Position numbers and translations under genes: made by a program
Shown here: piece by piece, positions 1 to 8,869 of the stretch
How the letters are laid out: each line of letters starts with the position of its first letter
Numbering within the stretch: the stretch's first letter is position 1
The notes under the pieces: generated by a model
Told to the model about the DNA's origin: nothing
What the model saw: only the letters and a program-made list of their open reading frames with translations
Database searches by the model: none
NCBI GenBank assembly: GCA_946482545.1
Contig: CAMLRX010000093.1
Location: 1-19,746, forward strand
Direction: 5' to 3'
Source: an uncultured Flavihumibacter sp.
Lineage (GTDB): Bacteria > Bacteroidota > Bacteroidia > Chitinophagales > Chitinophagaceae
DNA length: 19,746 bases

Positions 1-972
1 TTGGAAGAAGTGTACAAACTCATTGAATCAGACCTGCAGGAAGCATTAAAAGTGCAGCTCCCGCTGGTACAGAACGGAAAAGCCCGGCATTGGCGTGCCA
101 ACAAAGCGGCGGTGAATGGCTTTGCCGCCAGGTATTATCTCTCCCTCGGAAATTATACCGAAGCGCTGAAGTACGCGAACAATGCGCTGGCCGATTACAG
201 CACCCTGGTAGATTACAATGTGGATATGCGTTATGGCAATGCCCAGAATATCAGCATTGATGCGGGAACACCGGAAGCCAAAACGGTGACCCTTCAGTAT
301 CCGTATACGCACAACAACCAACTCGATTTCACCGATATGATCGGTTGGAAAGAATTCATGTATTTCAGGATGATGAACCATGGGTCATGGTGGTACATTC
401 CCAGCCAGGAATTGCTCAATTTGTACGATAAAGACAACGATCTCCGTTACCGTTACCACATGGTGGAAGGGTACTCCTATGATCGCGGTATGACCAAGCC
501 TTCGTATGACTATCCGGGCTACATTTTCTTTTTCAAGGATAGAATTCCTTCTGGTCCAACCACTGCGGAGATGCTGCTTATAAAGGCGGAATGTCTTGCA
601 CGTGACAACAAAGTACCGGATGCGCTGGCCGCGGTGAATACGCTTCGCGCGAAGCGCCTTACACCCGGAAGCTGGGTGAACCTTACGGCCGCCACCAAAG
701 AAGAAGCGCTCACGAAGATCTTGCAGGAGAGAAGGCGGGAAATGCCTTTCGTACAACGCTGGTTTGATGTGCGGAGGTACAACAACAATACCGATCCTTC
801 CGATGATGTGGTGATGACCAAAGAGTTCTACCCATACACCATTTCCAATGTATTGAGTACGGAACCTTTAAAAACCTATACGTTGCCCAAAGATTCCCGT
901 CGTTTTGCGGTGCCGATACCGCGTACGGAAATGATTTCCAGCAATGGGGTGATAGAACAGAATACCTATTAA
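1..972 (+). CDS. SusD/RagB-family outer-membrane nutrient-binding lipoprotein, C-terminal part
   Basis: This is the C-terminal 323 residues of a SusD/RagB-type protein; the start and lipoprotein signal lie upstream of the window, and the frame is open at base 1. Family members sit on the outer surface as lids on SusC-type TonB-dependent channels and bind glycans or peptides. Visible hallmarks are the helical TPR-like start (YLSLGNYTEALKYANNAL), the stretch TTAEMLLIKAECLARDNK, and the late signature ILQERRREMPFVQRWFDVRR, followed by the usual closing region with FAVPIPRTEM near the C terminus. The partner susC gene should lie upstream. The following three exported thioredoxin-like genes run in the same direction, which suggests one uptake and processing locus. 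The substrate cannot be told from the sequence. Family assignment is secure. Confidence 0.93.
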   Translation: MEEVYKLIESDLQEALKVQLPLVQNGKARHWRANKAAVNGFAARYYLSLGNYTEALKYANNALADYSTLVDYNVDMRYGNAQNISIDAGTPEAKTVTLQYPYTHNNQLDFTDMIGWKEFMYFRMMNHGSWWYIPSQELLNLYDKDNDLRYRYHMVEGYSYDRGMTKPSYDYPGYIFFFKDRIPSGPTTAEMLLIKAECLARDNKVPDALAAVNTLRAKRLTPGSWVNLTAATKEEALTKILQERRREMPFVQRWFDVRRYNNNTDPSDDVVMTKEFYPYTISNVLSTEPLKTYTLPKDSRRFAVPIPRTEMISSNGVIEQNTY

Positions 973-1008
973 GTAACGGACTGTCGCGGATGCATAATGC
1001 CTTGAACG

Positions 1009-1038
1009 CTGCCCCCTTTCTTATTGAAGAGGGGGCAG
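1009..1038 (+). terminator. GC-rich hairpin after the SusD-like gene
   Basis: CTGCCCCC at 1009-1016 pairs perfectly with GGGGGCAG at 1031-1038, and a few T-A or T-G pairs extend the stem inward. No clean T-run follows directly, only a loose TTCTTT about 10 bases later. It may act as a partial terminator or 3' stabiliser between the SusD-like gene and the first thioredoxin gene, or be one copy of a dispersed palindromic repeat. Confidence 0.4.
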
Positions 1039-1071
1039 GGAGGGGCTTCTTTACACCATAATTTTATTGCT

Positions 1072-2181
1072 ATGAAACAGCGTGACCGCCTGTCTTATGC
1101 ATTATTAACCCTTGTTTTTACCGCTATCACATTTTCTGCTTTCCTTATGCCTGAAGCCGCCTTTCAGATCAGGGGGCGATTGGAAGGTTTGAAGGAAGGA
1201 AGCTGTGTGCGGTTGGTATTGTTGAAGGAAGATGCAGAAGGCAAACGTACTCCTGTGGTAAAGGACAGTGTCATGGTTAAAAGCGGCCGTTTTTCCTTTA
1301 ACGGTGAAACAGTCGGCACCACCGATGCCTATTTGCAGGCTGCGGGCCATAGATCAACCCTGTCTTTCTATCTCGAACCCGGGAATATTGAAATTTCGGG
1401 GCATATAGATACGACGGATAACGCCAGTATAACCGGCACTTACAACAATGATCTGCAAACGAAATTCAGGAAAGCAGAGTCCGTGAAATACGCCGACATC
1501 AGGAAATTGTATGCAGATTCCTCCCTTGAGCGTGCTGTTGCAGCAAGAAAGGTAGCGGCATTGCAAAAAGAGATAGAAGACAACAGGAAGGCGCTGATCA
1601 GAAAATATCCTTCTGCCATGGTAAGCGGCACCTATTTGTATGTGATGCAGGACAAAGTGGAACTGGATACTTTAAAAGCATTGTATGCTGCGCTTTCACC
1701 AGCGGTAAAAAATACTTCTTTCGGAAAGATAGTGGCAGCGAAAATTCCTGCCCGTGAGCGAACCATGGTCGGAAAAACTGCGCCGGATTTCAGTTTTGTT
1801 TCTGCCGAAGGCAAAAAATACACCCTGGCCGATTTCAGGGGGAAATATCTTTTGCTGGATTTCTGGGCAAGTTGGTGCGTGCCTTGCCGAGCTGAAAACC
1901 CGCACCTCAAAAAAGCTTATGCCAACCTGAAGCATAAAGGGCTGGAGATTGTGAGCATAACATTAGACGACAATAAAAAGAAATGGGAAGAAGCGATCAT
2001 TAAGGATGGCCTTCCATGGATACATGCCGGAGAAGTGGCTGGATTTGCGCACCCTGTGGCAAGGCTCTATGGCGTGCAACCTATTCCTGATAATTTCCTG
2101 ATTGCGCCCGATGGCAAAATACTGGCACGGCAACTGCGCGGCGCGCAACTGGAGGAAGTGCTGGAAAATTATATTCAATAA
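1072..2181 (+). CDS. Exported TlpA-like thiol-disulfide oxidoreductase with N-terminal DUF4369-like domain
   Basis: The 369-residue protein starts at ATG 1072. An upstream TTG at 1024 would place 16 unlikely residues, overlapping the hairpin, before a good signal sequence. Residues about 8-30 are a hydrophobic export signal. Residues about 30-120 form a beta-rich domain like DUF4369 (FQIRGRLEGLKEGSCVRL, then a KSGRFSF turn). A charged helical linker follows, and residues about 225-369 are an AhpC/TSA-type thioredoxin fold with FWASWCVPCRAENPH, whose redox cysteines are C269 and C272. The second cis-proline region is PIPDNFLIAPDG. Such proteins act in the periplasm or on the membrane as disulfide reductases. 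The next gene starts 28 bases downstream, so co-transcription is likely. The active-site pair is CVPC rather than the more common CGPC of its neighbours. Confidence 0.88.
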   Translation: MKQRDRLSYALLTLVFTAITFSAFLMPEAAFQIRGRLEGLKEGSCVRLVLLKEDAEGKRTPVVKDSVMVKSGRFSFNGETVGTTDAYLQAAGHRSTLSFYLEPGNIEISGHIDTTDNASITGTYNNDLQTKFRKAESVKYADIRKLYADSSLERAVAARKVAALQKEIEDNRKALIRKYPSAMVSGTYLYVMQDKVELDTLKALYAALSPAVKNTSFGKIVAAKIPARERTMVGKTAPDFSFVSAEGKKYTLADFRGKYLLLDFWASWCVPCRAENPHLKKAYANLKHKGLEIVSITLDDNKKKWEEAIIKDGLPWIHAGEVAGFAHPVARLYGVQPIPDNFLIAPDGKILARQLRGAQLEEVLENYIQ

Positions 2182-2209
2182 CACTGCAAAGCAGAAAAAA
2201 AAATTAAAC

Positions 2210-3745
2210 ATGAAAACAAAGCTTAACTATTGGGCATATTATCGCCTGTTATTACTGGCAATGCTGTATATGCTGTGGTTGCCGGTAAGTGCCCAGATGA
2301 ATGCCAAACCAACCGTTACAGATCCGCAGGAAATTGAAAAGCTGCGAAAGGCTGTGGAAGCGGACATCAACAATCCTGCTGTTCATGCTGCATACATCAA
2401 GGCTGTAACCGTGACCTATCCGGGTTTGAAGGCCCAGTATGAAACCTGGACCGCGAAACATCCATCTTCCATACAGATTCCGCTGGCTTACGCCACGGCT
2501 TTGTACCATGCCGAACTTCCGGAAGCGAAGCCATGGTTGTTGAAGGTGGTACAAATGGACCCCAAGCAAGGCCAGACCTGGCAGATGTTGTGGATAGACG
2601 CAGAACGTTGGGGCGATTTTGCAGGGGGAAGGGAATACCTCAGGAAGGCTACGGAGGCAGATCCTTCTTCAGCCGATCATGCATTTTATTATGCCAGTTC
2701 ATTTGAACATGCTGATTCCGTGAAACACCACCAGTTGATGATTTCCATGCCCAACCGGTATCCGGGAACGGAGCGTGGCGCACAGGCGTTGTATTGGCTG
2801 GCGAACCGTTCTGCCAGTCCGAAAACAAAAGTCCAGGTGTACGAGTTGTTGAAAAAGAAATACAATCCTGAAGCTTCGGGTTGGTGTTCAGGCGGTATGC
2901 AGCAATACTATGATTTTCTGGTGGAACACAATGTGCCCGGCGCTTTGGAACTGAGCAATTACATGTTGGGATATGATTCATTAAATGGGCGTCAGGCCTG
3001 GGTGCAACGGAAAGAAATAGCACAGGCCTTGCTGGATGCGAAAAAAGTGATGGCGCAGAAAAATTATGTGGAGGCATTCCTTATATTGAATAAAGTAGCA
3101 CCTGCACGCTACTCCAATACAAAAGAAATTCTGCTTACTGAAAAAGCGAAAGCATTGTCGGCTGGGGGGGAAGTTAAAGGTGCGTACGATAGCTTATTGC
3201 TTTACTATGCAGTAAATCCGACCGATGGGCTAATGACTTCCATGAAAGGATATGCGAAAAAAATAGGCAAAACCGAGGCGGACATCAACAATGATGTGTG
3301 GGAAAAAAGAAAAGCGGCGGGCAAAGAAGCCACAGCGTTTAAACTGGACAATTACCTTACATCCGGCAAGACTTCCCTCGCCGACCTGAAAGGCAAAGTG
3401 GTGCTGGTTACCTATTGGTTCCCCGGTTGTGGGCCCTGTCGCGGAGAGTTCCCGCATTTCGAAAATGTGGTACGCAAATTCAGTAAAAATGAGCTGGCTT
3501 ACATCGGCATCAACATGGTGCACGACCAGGATCCTTACGTGGTGCCCTTCATGAAACAAAGCGGGTATTCTTTCATTCCGGTGAGAGATGAACCGGAAAA
3601 GCGCGGAAACCTGGTTGCCCGCGGGGCGCCCACCAACTACCTGATCGACAAAAAAGGCAACATCATCTTCGCGAACTTCCGAACCGATCGCGACAATGAA
3701 CGCACCCTTGAACTCATGATCCGCGAATTACTTGAAAAATCTTAA
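2210..3745 (+). CDS. Exported protein with TPR-like helical region fused to a C-terminal thioredoxin domain
   Basis: I place the start at ATG 2210, giving 511 residues. A longer reading from 2102 would overlap the previous gene and put basic junk before the signal peptide. Residues about 10-31 are hydrophobic and end in LPVSAQ, a typical signal peptidase I site. Residues about 40-365 are helical and rich in alanine, tyrosine and tryptophan, with TPR-like segments that track steps and masses (EYLRKATEADPSSADHAFYY). Residues about 370-511 are a TlpA-like thioredoxin domain with YWFPGCGPCRGEFPHF; the cysteines are C407 and C410. The helical part may hold a partner protein close to the redox site. 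The gene sits between two DUF4369-type thioredoxins with gaps of 28 and 11 bases, so it is very likely part of the same transcript. The client is unknown. Confidence 0.86.
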   Translation: MKTKLNYWAYYRLLLLAMLYMLWLPVSAQMNAKPTVTDPQEIEKLRKAVEADINNPAVHAAYIKAVTVTYPGLKAQYETWTAKHPSSIQIPLAYATALYHAELPEAKPWLLKVVQMDPKQGQTWQMLWIDAERWGDFAGGREYLRKATEADPSSADHAFYYASSFEHADSVKHHQLMISMPNRYPGTERGAQALYWLANRSASPKTKVQVYELLKKKYNPEASGWCSGGMQQYYDFLVEHNVPGALELSNYMLGYDSLNGRQAWVQRKEIAQALLDAKKVMAQKNYVEAFLILNKVAPARYSNTKEILLTEKAKALSAGGEVKGAYDSLLLYYAVNPTDGLMTSMKGYAKKIGKTEADINNDVWEKRKAAGKEATAFKLDNYLTSGKTSLADLKGKVVLVTYWFPGCGPCRGEFPHFENVVRKFSKNELAYIGINMVHDQDPYVVPFMKQSGYSFIPVRDEPEKRGNLVARGAPTNYLIDKKGNIIFANFRTDRDNERTLELMIRELLEKS

Positions 3746-3756
3746 ACCTCATTGCA

Positions 3757-4869
3757 ATGAAAAAACAACTTCTTCTTATTTGCGCATTAAGTGCAACAGC
3801 AGCAATGGCGCAGCCCGTTTCCTTTACCGGTAACATCGACGGGTTGGCAGCCAATACGAAAGTGTACCTCCGCGGTGCAATGGGTGATGATTTCGTAGAT
3901 TCCATCCATTCAGGAAAAGGAAAATTTGAATTCAATACCAATATACCAGGACCTGGTATTTACAGTTTGCAGATTGGTGCGTCCGGAGCAGGGGCAGAGA
4001 ACAGGCTTCTTTATATGGCTCCGGGAAAACTGAGGATTACAGGGGCGGCAGGAGAACTGGCCGATGCTACCTTACAGGGACCGGCTTACGCGAAAGATTT
4101 TTCCAACTTCTCCAAACAACTTGATCTTCCCATTTTCGATGAACTGGAGCAACTGAACCTTGCTTACAGGGAAGCACACATAAAAAAGGATACGGCGCTC
4201 CGGAATGAGTTGCTGGAAAAAATGCGTCCTTTAAGTGCGAAGGCCGATAATATGAGAACAGAAATCGCGAAGAACTGGATCAAACAAAATCCTTCTTCGG
4301 AAATCAATGCTTTCGTATTGTACATGTACCTGCGCAGGAAAATGGACAACACTGCTTTACAAACGGCGCTTAACGAACTGCCCGCTGCTGCAAAAACTTC
4401 TGTGATCGCACAGAAGATGCAGCACAGTCTGGATATGGCAAAGAAGTTACAGGTGGGCAAGCCTGCCCTTGATTTCACGCAGAACGATCCTGAAGGTAAC
4501 CCAGTTTCCCTCCGTGATTTCCGGGGCAAATATGTGCTGATCGATTTCTGGGCCAGTTGGTGCGGTCCTTGCAGGGCCGAGAATCCGCATGTGGTGGCTG
4601 CTTACAACAAATACAAGGATAAAAACTTTACCATCCTTGGAATATCCCTTGATAAGGACCGCGCGAAATGGCTGGAGGCCGTTGAAAAAGATGGCCTGCA
4701 ATGGAAACATGTTTCAGACCTTCAATACTGGAACAATGCCGTTTCCAAACTTTACGATGTAAGTGCCATTCCGGCTAATTACCTGATTGATCCTAACGGA
4801 AACATCGTTGCAAAGAACCTGAGAGGGGAGCACCTCGAAAAGAAGCTGGAAGAACTGATGGTGAAATAA
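3757..4869 (+). CDS. Exported TlpA-like thiol-disulfide oxidoreductase with N-terminal DUF4369-like domain (second paralogue)
   Basis: The 370-residue protein begins with a clear signal peptide (residues 1-19, ending TAAMAQ). A DUF4369-like beta domain (VSFTGNIDGLAANTKVYLRG) follows, then a long charged helical region (about 110-230), and a thioredoxin fold from about 235 to the end. The active site FWASWCGPCRAENPH places the redox cysteines at C269 and C272, the same residue numbers as in the paralogue at 1072-2181, so the two are probably a duplication around the TPR-thioredoxin gene. PANYLIDPNGNIVAKNLRG is the usual C-terminal segment of the fold. It starts 11 bases after the preceding stop. 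The expected role is reduction of disulfides or cytochrome-type thiols in the periplasm; the actual client is not shown by the sequence. Confidence 0.9.
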   Translation: MKKQLLLICALSATAAMAQPVSFTGNIDGLAANTKVYLRGAMGDDFVDSIHSGKGKFEFNTNIPGPGIYSLQIGASGAGAENRLLYMAPGKLRITGAAGELADATLQGPAYAKDFSNFSKQLDLPIFDELEQLNLAYREAHIKKDTALRNELLEKMRPLSAKADNMRTEIAKNWIKQNPSSEINAFVLYMYLRRKMDNTALQTALNELPAAAKTSVIAQKMQHSLDMAKKLQVGKPALDFTQNDPEGNPVSLRDFRGKYVLIDFWASWCGPCRAENPHVVAAYNKYKDKNFTILGISLDKDRAKWLEAVEKDGLQWKHVSDLQYWNNAVSKLYDVSAIPANYLIDPNGNIVAKNLRGEHLEKKLEELMVK

Positions 4870-5279
4870 CCTTACCCCGTACCACCGCTATTGCGGCGCC
4901 ACCGGGTACAGTGTAAACACTGTTGAAAGAGTGGAACCTTTCGTTAGAATAGGAATCCGGTTCCAGTAAGAAGAATGTTTTTTCACTTAAAAATCCTGCG
5001 GAAGAAACGTAGAGATGTTGCTGCGCAACACTGGGTTACGGTGTAAAAAAACACCTCGGTGGCACCGGGTACCCGTTTAAACCCCGAAAATCTACACTCC
5101 CCCGAATTTTTCTTACCTCCGTTTTTTAACGTATACCAAGCTCGGTAAAAACAACATGCAGCTTTTTGAATTGCATTGTAAACGATTCAATCACGTATAA
5201 CACTGCTGCCGCTCCTCCAAAAGGAGCGGCTTTTTTACGCGCCTTTCGTATCTTACGGCCTTATATATTTTATTCTTAT
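4870..5279. other. 410-bp intergenic region rich in small hairpins
   Basis: I found no convincing gene here. The stretch holds many short palindromes: ACAGTG-TAAA-CACTGT at 4908-4923, TGTTGC-TGC-GCAACA at 5016-5030, the perfect 10-bp palindrome CGGGTACCCG at 5066-5075, and TTGAAT/ATTCAA at 5166-5171 and 5185-5190. CACCGGGTAC occurs twice (4900-4909 and 5063-5072), each next to hairpins, which suggests two diverged copies of one repeat. A strong terminator stands at 5208-5236, only 43 bases before the next start codon. A short RNA or an attenuated leader would fit, but no promoter of the TTTG/TAnnTTTG type was found upstream of it. Confidence 0.5.
5208..5236 (+). terminator. Strong intrinsic terminator in the leader of the M1 peptidase gene
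   Basis: GCCGCTCC (5208-5215) pairs perfectly with GGAGCGGC (5223-5230) over a 7-base loop, and six T residues follow. It is a textbook intrinsic terminator. It lies 338 bases after the thioredoxin stop and 43 bases before the peptidase ATG, so it ends either a read-through transcript or a short leader RNA. Confidence 0.85.
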
Positions 5280-7268
5280 ATGAGAAACACCTTTTTACTG
5301 GCATTGGCGTTCTGCTGTTCTTTCCTAACGGCTACCGTTATGGCACAAACAGCAACACAGAAAGATGTCCCCACTGAATCGAAGTACAGCTTTTACGAAG
5401 CTTTTCAGCCCTTGTTCTATCCGCAGTCAGGAAATGTGTACCGCTCCGCCAGCGGCGCGCCAGGACCGCAATACTGGCAGAACAAAGCAGATTACGACAT
5501 TGACGTAACCCTGAATGAAGCTACGAACACACTCACCGGCAAAGCGGTGATCACTTACACCAACAACAGCCCCGAGAATCTGGACTTCCTTTTCCTTCAC
5601 CTGGATCAGAACCTCTTCAAAAAAGGCTCCCGTGGCGAAGCCATTGTGCCCGTGAGCGGAAGCCGCTACGATACAAAGGGAGAAACCTTTGTGGGTGGAC
5701 ATAATATTGGGAGCGTAGAAATGTTGCAGGCCAAAGGAAATAAAACCGCCGGTGCGCTGAAGTTTGAAATCACCGATACGCGTATGCAGGTGTTTCTGCC
5801 CACACCGCTGAAGGCGAACGGCGGTAAAATAAGGTTCACAGTAGCATTCAGCTACCAGAGTCCTTCTTTCGGAGCGGATCGTACCGGGATACAGGAAACG
5901 AAGAATGGCAAAATATTCACCATCGCGCAGTGGTATCCCCGCATGTGCGTATTTGATGATGTGCTGGGTTGGAACACCCTTCCTTATACCGGTCCCGGAG
6001 AGTTCTACCTCACTTATGGAGATTTTAATGTGAACATCACGGCGCCTGCGTCACATATCGTTGTGTGCTCCGGTGAACTGACCAACGAGAAAGAGGTGTT
6101 TACCCCAACGCAGCAACAGCGTTGGAGCCAGGCCAAGACCAGTGAAAAAACAGTGATAATCCGCGGTGCGGAAGAAGTGACGAAGCCGGAAAGCCGTCCT
6201 TCAGGTTCCACCCTTACCTGGAAGTTTAAAATGCAGAACAGTCGTGATGTGGCCTGGGCTTCTTCTGCTTCCTTCATCCTGGATGCCGCACGCATCAATC
6301 TTCCGGGTGGAAAAACATCCATGGCGGTATCTGCCTATCCTGTTGAAAGTGATGGCGGCAATGCCTGGGAGCGTTCCACGGAGTACACCAAAGCCTCTAT
6401 TGAGCACTATTCCAACAAATGGTATCCTTACCCTTATCCTGCGGCGGTGAACGTGGCTGGCAACGAAGGTGGTATGGAATACCCCGGTATTGTGTTCTGC
6501 CACTACAAATCACGCTCCGGTGGATTATGGGGTGTAACCGACCACGAGTTCGGACATACCTGGTTCCCGATGATTGTAGGCTCGAATGAAAGACAATATG
6601 GCTGGATGGATGAAGGTTTCAACACTTTCATCAACTTTATTTCTACCAATGCCTTTAATAACGGGGAATACAAAGAAGGGAAACCCAATATGCACCAGAT
6701 GGGCCGCATGCTTACCAACCAGACGCTGGAGCCAATTATGACCGCTCCCGCCGGGATGGGCGAACGTAATATCGGCCTGCTTTTGTATTACAAACCTGCA
6801 GTAGGCCTGCACCTCCTCCGCGACCAGATTCTCGGAGCAGAAAGATTCGATCGTGCCTTTAAAACATACATCGATCGCTGGGCCTTCAAACATCCCACCC
6901 CATGGGATTTCTTCCGCACCATGGAGAACGTGGCGGGTGAAAACCTGTCCTGGTTCTGGCGCGGCTGGTTCCTCAACAACTGGCAGCTCGATCAGGCCGT
7001 TACGGCCGTGAAGTATGTAAAGGATGATCCGGCGCAAGGCGCCCTCATTACTTTGCAAAACCTGGAGAAAATGCCCATGCCGGTTGATCTTGAAGTAACC
7101 TTCGCCTCCGGTAAAAAAGAGCGTATGATGGTTCCCGTGGAAATATGGGAGCGCAATAAAACCTGGACGGTGAAAATAGCTTCAAAAGAAAAGATCACTA
7201 CCGTTGTAATTGATCCTGATAAAGCCTTCCCGGATATCAACCCGGCCAACAATACATTGAAGTTGTAA
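5280..7268 (+). CDS. Secreted M1-family zinc metallopeptidase
   Basis: The start at ATG 5280 gives 662 residues with a signal peptide [20 protein letters not shown] ending in MAQ. A longer frame from 5166 reads through the terminator and is rejected. Residues about 65-290 are the saddle-like beta domain of M1 enzymes ([20 protein letters not shown]). The catalytic domain carries GGMEYPG with E400, which takes the place of the GxMEN substrate-amine motif, and HEFGHTW with H422, E423 and H426. The third zinc ligand is E445 in WMDEGFNTF, at the expected HExxH-x18-E spacing. The protein is shorter than aminopeptidase N, as is common for Bacteroidota members that lack the long helical C-terminal domain; it ends in a small beta domain (about 570-662). 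It should hydrolyse peptides in the periplasm or outside the cell. It converges on the enoyl-CoA hydratase gene, separated by a long hairpin. Confidence 0.93.
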   Translation: MRNTFLLALAFCCSFLTATVMAQTATQKDVPTESKYSFYEAFQPLFYPQSGNVYRSASGAPGPQYWQNKADYDIDVTLNEATNTLTGKAVITYTNNSPENLDFLFLHLDQNLFKKGSRGEAIVPVSGSRYDTKGETFVGGHNIGSVEMLQAKGNKTAGALKFEITDTRMQVFLPTPLKANGGKIRFTVAFSYQSPSFGADRTGIQETKNGKIFTIAQWYPRMCVFDDVLGWNTLPYTGPGEFYLTYGDFNVNITAPASHIVVCSGELTNEKEVFTPTQQQRWSQAKTSEKTVIIRGAEEVTKPESRPSGSTLTWKFKMQNSRDVAWASSASFILDAARINLPGGKTSMAVSAYPVESDGGNAWERSTEYTKASIEHYSNKWYPYPYPAAVNVAGNEGGMEYPGIVFCHYKSRSGGLWGVTDHEFGHTWFPMIVGSNERQYGWMDEGFNTFINFISTNAFNNGEYKEGKPNMHQMGRMLTNQTLEPIMTAPAGMGERNIGLLLYYKPAVGLHLLRDQILGAERFDRAFKTYIDRWAFKHPTPWDFFRTMENVAGENLSWFWRGWFLNNWQLDQAVTAVKYVKDDPAQGALITLQNLEKMPMPVDLEVTFASGKKERMMVPVEIWERNKTWTVKIASKEKITTVVIDPDKAFPDINPANNTLKL

Positions 7269-7274
7269 TGTTGG

Positions 7275-7331
7275 ATGTTGAATGATGGATTTTGAATGAA
7301 GTTACCCAATTCAAAATCCATCATTCAACAT
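7275..7331. terminator. 23-bp perfect inverted repeat between convergent genes
   Basis: Bases 7275-7297 are the exact reverse complement of 7309-7331, leaving an 11-base loop at 7298-7308. The stem starts 6 bases after the peptidase stop and ends 13 bases before the end of the opposite gene. Both strands run into T-rich sequence, so it most likely serves as a bidirectional terminator. The stem is longer than usual, and its repetitive TTGAATGATG-type content suggests an expanded or dispersed repeat. Confidence 0.75.
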
Positions 7332-7344
7332 TTATAATGTCCTT

Positions 7345-8121
7345 CTACTTCCCGGTAAAAACGGCTTTTCTCTTCTCCAAAAACGCACCGGCGCCTTCTT
7401 GCATATCTGCTGTGCCGAAGCAGAATCCGAAACCATCCATCTCTTTTAAGAACCCGGCTCCATTGCTTTCATAAGCTGCGTTTGCGGCTTCAATACATTT
7501 ACCCACAGCCAGAGGCGCTTTGGCTAGGACAGTACGCAATATTTCCCTGCATTTGTCCAATAGAGCATCCGGCTCGGTCACATGATTTACCAGTCCGTAT
7601 TGAAGTGCGGTAGGGGTGTTTATCATATTTCCGGTGATCAGCAATTCTATGGCACGGCCTTTCCCGATCAGTTGCGTGAGCCGTTGCGTGCCGCCATAAC
7701 CGGGGATCAGTCCCAGGTTCACTTCAGGCTGACCAAACTTCGCATTGGAAGACGCGATCCTGAAATGGCAGCTCATCGCCAGTTCACATCCGCCACCGAG
7801 GGCAAAACCGTTCACGGCCGCAATGATGGGTTTGGGACAGTTTTCGATGGCGGAGAAAATATCCTGTCCGCGCTGCGCGAGCGCTTTCCCTTCTTCTACT
7901 GAAAGACCTGTAAATTCAGCGATATCGGCTCCTGCCACAAAGGCTTTACTGCCACTCCCCGTAATGATGGCGGCTCCTGCTTCGGGATTTGTTTTGAAAG
8001 CGATGATGGCTTCATCGAGTTCGTCCATTACCCCTTTGTTCAGCGCGTTCATTTTGTCCGGGCGGTTGATGGTAATGGTCGTGATGCGTTCGTTGGTTTC
8101 AACGGTGATATGCTGGTACAT
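7345..8121 (-). CDS. Enoyl-CoA hydratase / isomerase (crotonase) family protein
   Basis: The 258-residue protein is full length for a crotonase. The enoyl-CoA hydratase oxyanion-hole motif FVAGADIAEF is at 61-70, and the second one, GFALGGGCELAMSCHFRIAS, begins at 105. Both catalytic glutamates of true hydratases are present: E113 in GGGCEL and E133 in GQPEVNLGLIPGYGGTQRL. It therefore probably hydrates trans-2-enoyl-CoA to 3-hydroxyacyl-CoA in fatty-acid or branched-chain amino-acid breakdown in the cytosol. The exact chain length cannot be read from the sequence. The ATG is preceded on the minus strand by a terminator that isolates it from the upstream beta-barrel gene, so it is probably transcribed alone. 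No rare codons or truncation were noticed. Confidence 0.93.
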   Translation of the reverse strand: MYQHITVETNERITTITINRPDKMNALNKGVMDELDEAIIAFKTNPEAGAAIITGSGSKAFVAGADIAEFTGLSVEEGKALAQRGQDIFSAIENCPKPIIAAVNGFALGGGCELAMSCHFRIASSNAKFGQPEVNLGLIPGYGGTQRLTQLIGKGRAIELLITGNMINTPTALQYGLVNHVTEPDALLDKCREILRTVLAKAPLAVGKCIEAANAAYESNGAGFLKEMDGFGFCFGTADMQEGAGAFLEKRKAVFTGK

Positions 8122-8141
8122 ACGGCAGTGTTTTAAACAGA

Positions 8142-8170
8142 AAAGCCTAAGTTAATAAAACTCAGGCTTT
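8142..8170 (-). terminator. Intrinsic terminator of the beta-barrel protein gene
   Basis: AAAGCCTAAGTT (8142-8153) pairs with AACTCAGGCTTT (8159-8170) with one mismatch and a 5-base loop. Read on the minus strand it is followed by a T-rich tail. It lies between the stop of the gene at 8207 and the start of the enoyl-CoA hydratase. Confidence 0.7.
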
Positions 8171-8206
8171 CGGTGTTTTGTTTCTGCTGGCTATCTACTT
8201 GAATGG

Positions 8207-8869
8207 CTATTTTTTTGCGAGATCTTTACGGCTGAAATTGTAGCCCAGGGTAACGAAGAACAGCTTTGCGTCCAGGTTTTGGTATGGTTTTACGCCGTTA
8301 GAAGTATAGTCCTGATTGAAAAAATTATTCAGGTAATACTGTCCTTTGATGGAAAAATGCTCACTGAACTGGAAACCTGCGAAAACGGAGGGCATCAGTG
8401 TTTGTGTGCGGTCGCTGAACCATTCGTTGAACTTGCTTTTCTTATCATCGTTCACGAATGTTTTTTCTTTGTAGTTAAAAGCAAGGTCCACTTCTACGCC
8501 ACCGAACAGCATGATACCATCTTTAACATTTCCCACTTTAAAACCTACCGGAACACCCAGTGTATACACTCTTCTTTTCAACTTGGTATCACCTACTTCC
8601 GTAATCATACCGATGTTCTTGATATTGGTTCCGGAAAAGAAACCGAAATGATCGCTTACATCATAGTTATAGTTAGTGCCGATGTTAAAAAAGAAAGTAA
8701 AACGCGGGATGCTGTTCACTTTGGTGTTATTATCTTTTACATCGGAGAAGGAGAGGATACCGCCGTTTCCACCGAAAGTCGTATACACTTTATCGTTATT
8801 TTTTTTCTGGGCGGAAGCGGATTGTACCAAAGCGAATGCGCAAAATGCGAAGATGATGATGTTTTTCAT
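8207..8869 (-). CDS. Outer-membrane beta-barrel protein, function unknown
   Basis: The start is taken at the ATG ending at 8869 because MKNIIIFAFCAFALVQSASAQ is a clean signal peptide; a longer frame to 8920 adds 17 polar residues in front of it. The mature part of about 200 residues alternates polar and hydrophobic residues, as in barrel strands (FTFFFNIGTNYNYDVSDHFG, VYTLGVPVGFKVG, FSIKGQYYLNNFF, KLFFVTLGYNFS), with glycine and aromatic girdles. This fits the PorT/OmpW-like small barrels common in Bacteroidota. It ends with lysines rather than the usual aromatic residue. No substrate or partner is suggested by the neighbours. Barrel nature is likely; specific function is unknown. Confidence 0.78.
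   Translation of the reverse strand: MKNIIIFAFCAFALVQSASAQKKNNDKVYTTFGGNGGILSFSDVKDNNTKVNSIPRFTFFFNIGTNYNYDVSDHFGFFSGTNIKNIGMITEVGDTKLKRRVYTLGVPVGFKVGNVKDGIMLFGGVEVDLAFNYKEKTFVNDDKKSKFNEWFSDRTQTLMPSVFAGFQFSEHFSIKGQYYLNNFFNQDYTSNGVKPYQNLDAKLFFVTLGYNFSRKDLAKK

Noticed and set aside
5166..5279. Longer N terminus for the M1 peptidase
   Set aside because: It would be translated from the terminator hairpin and would place 38 residues before a normal signal peptide.
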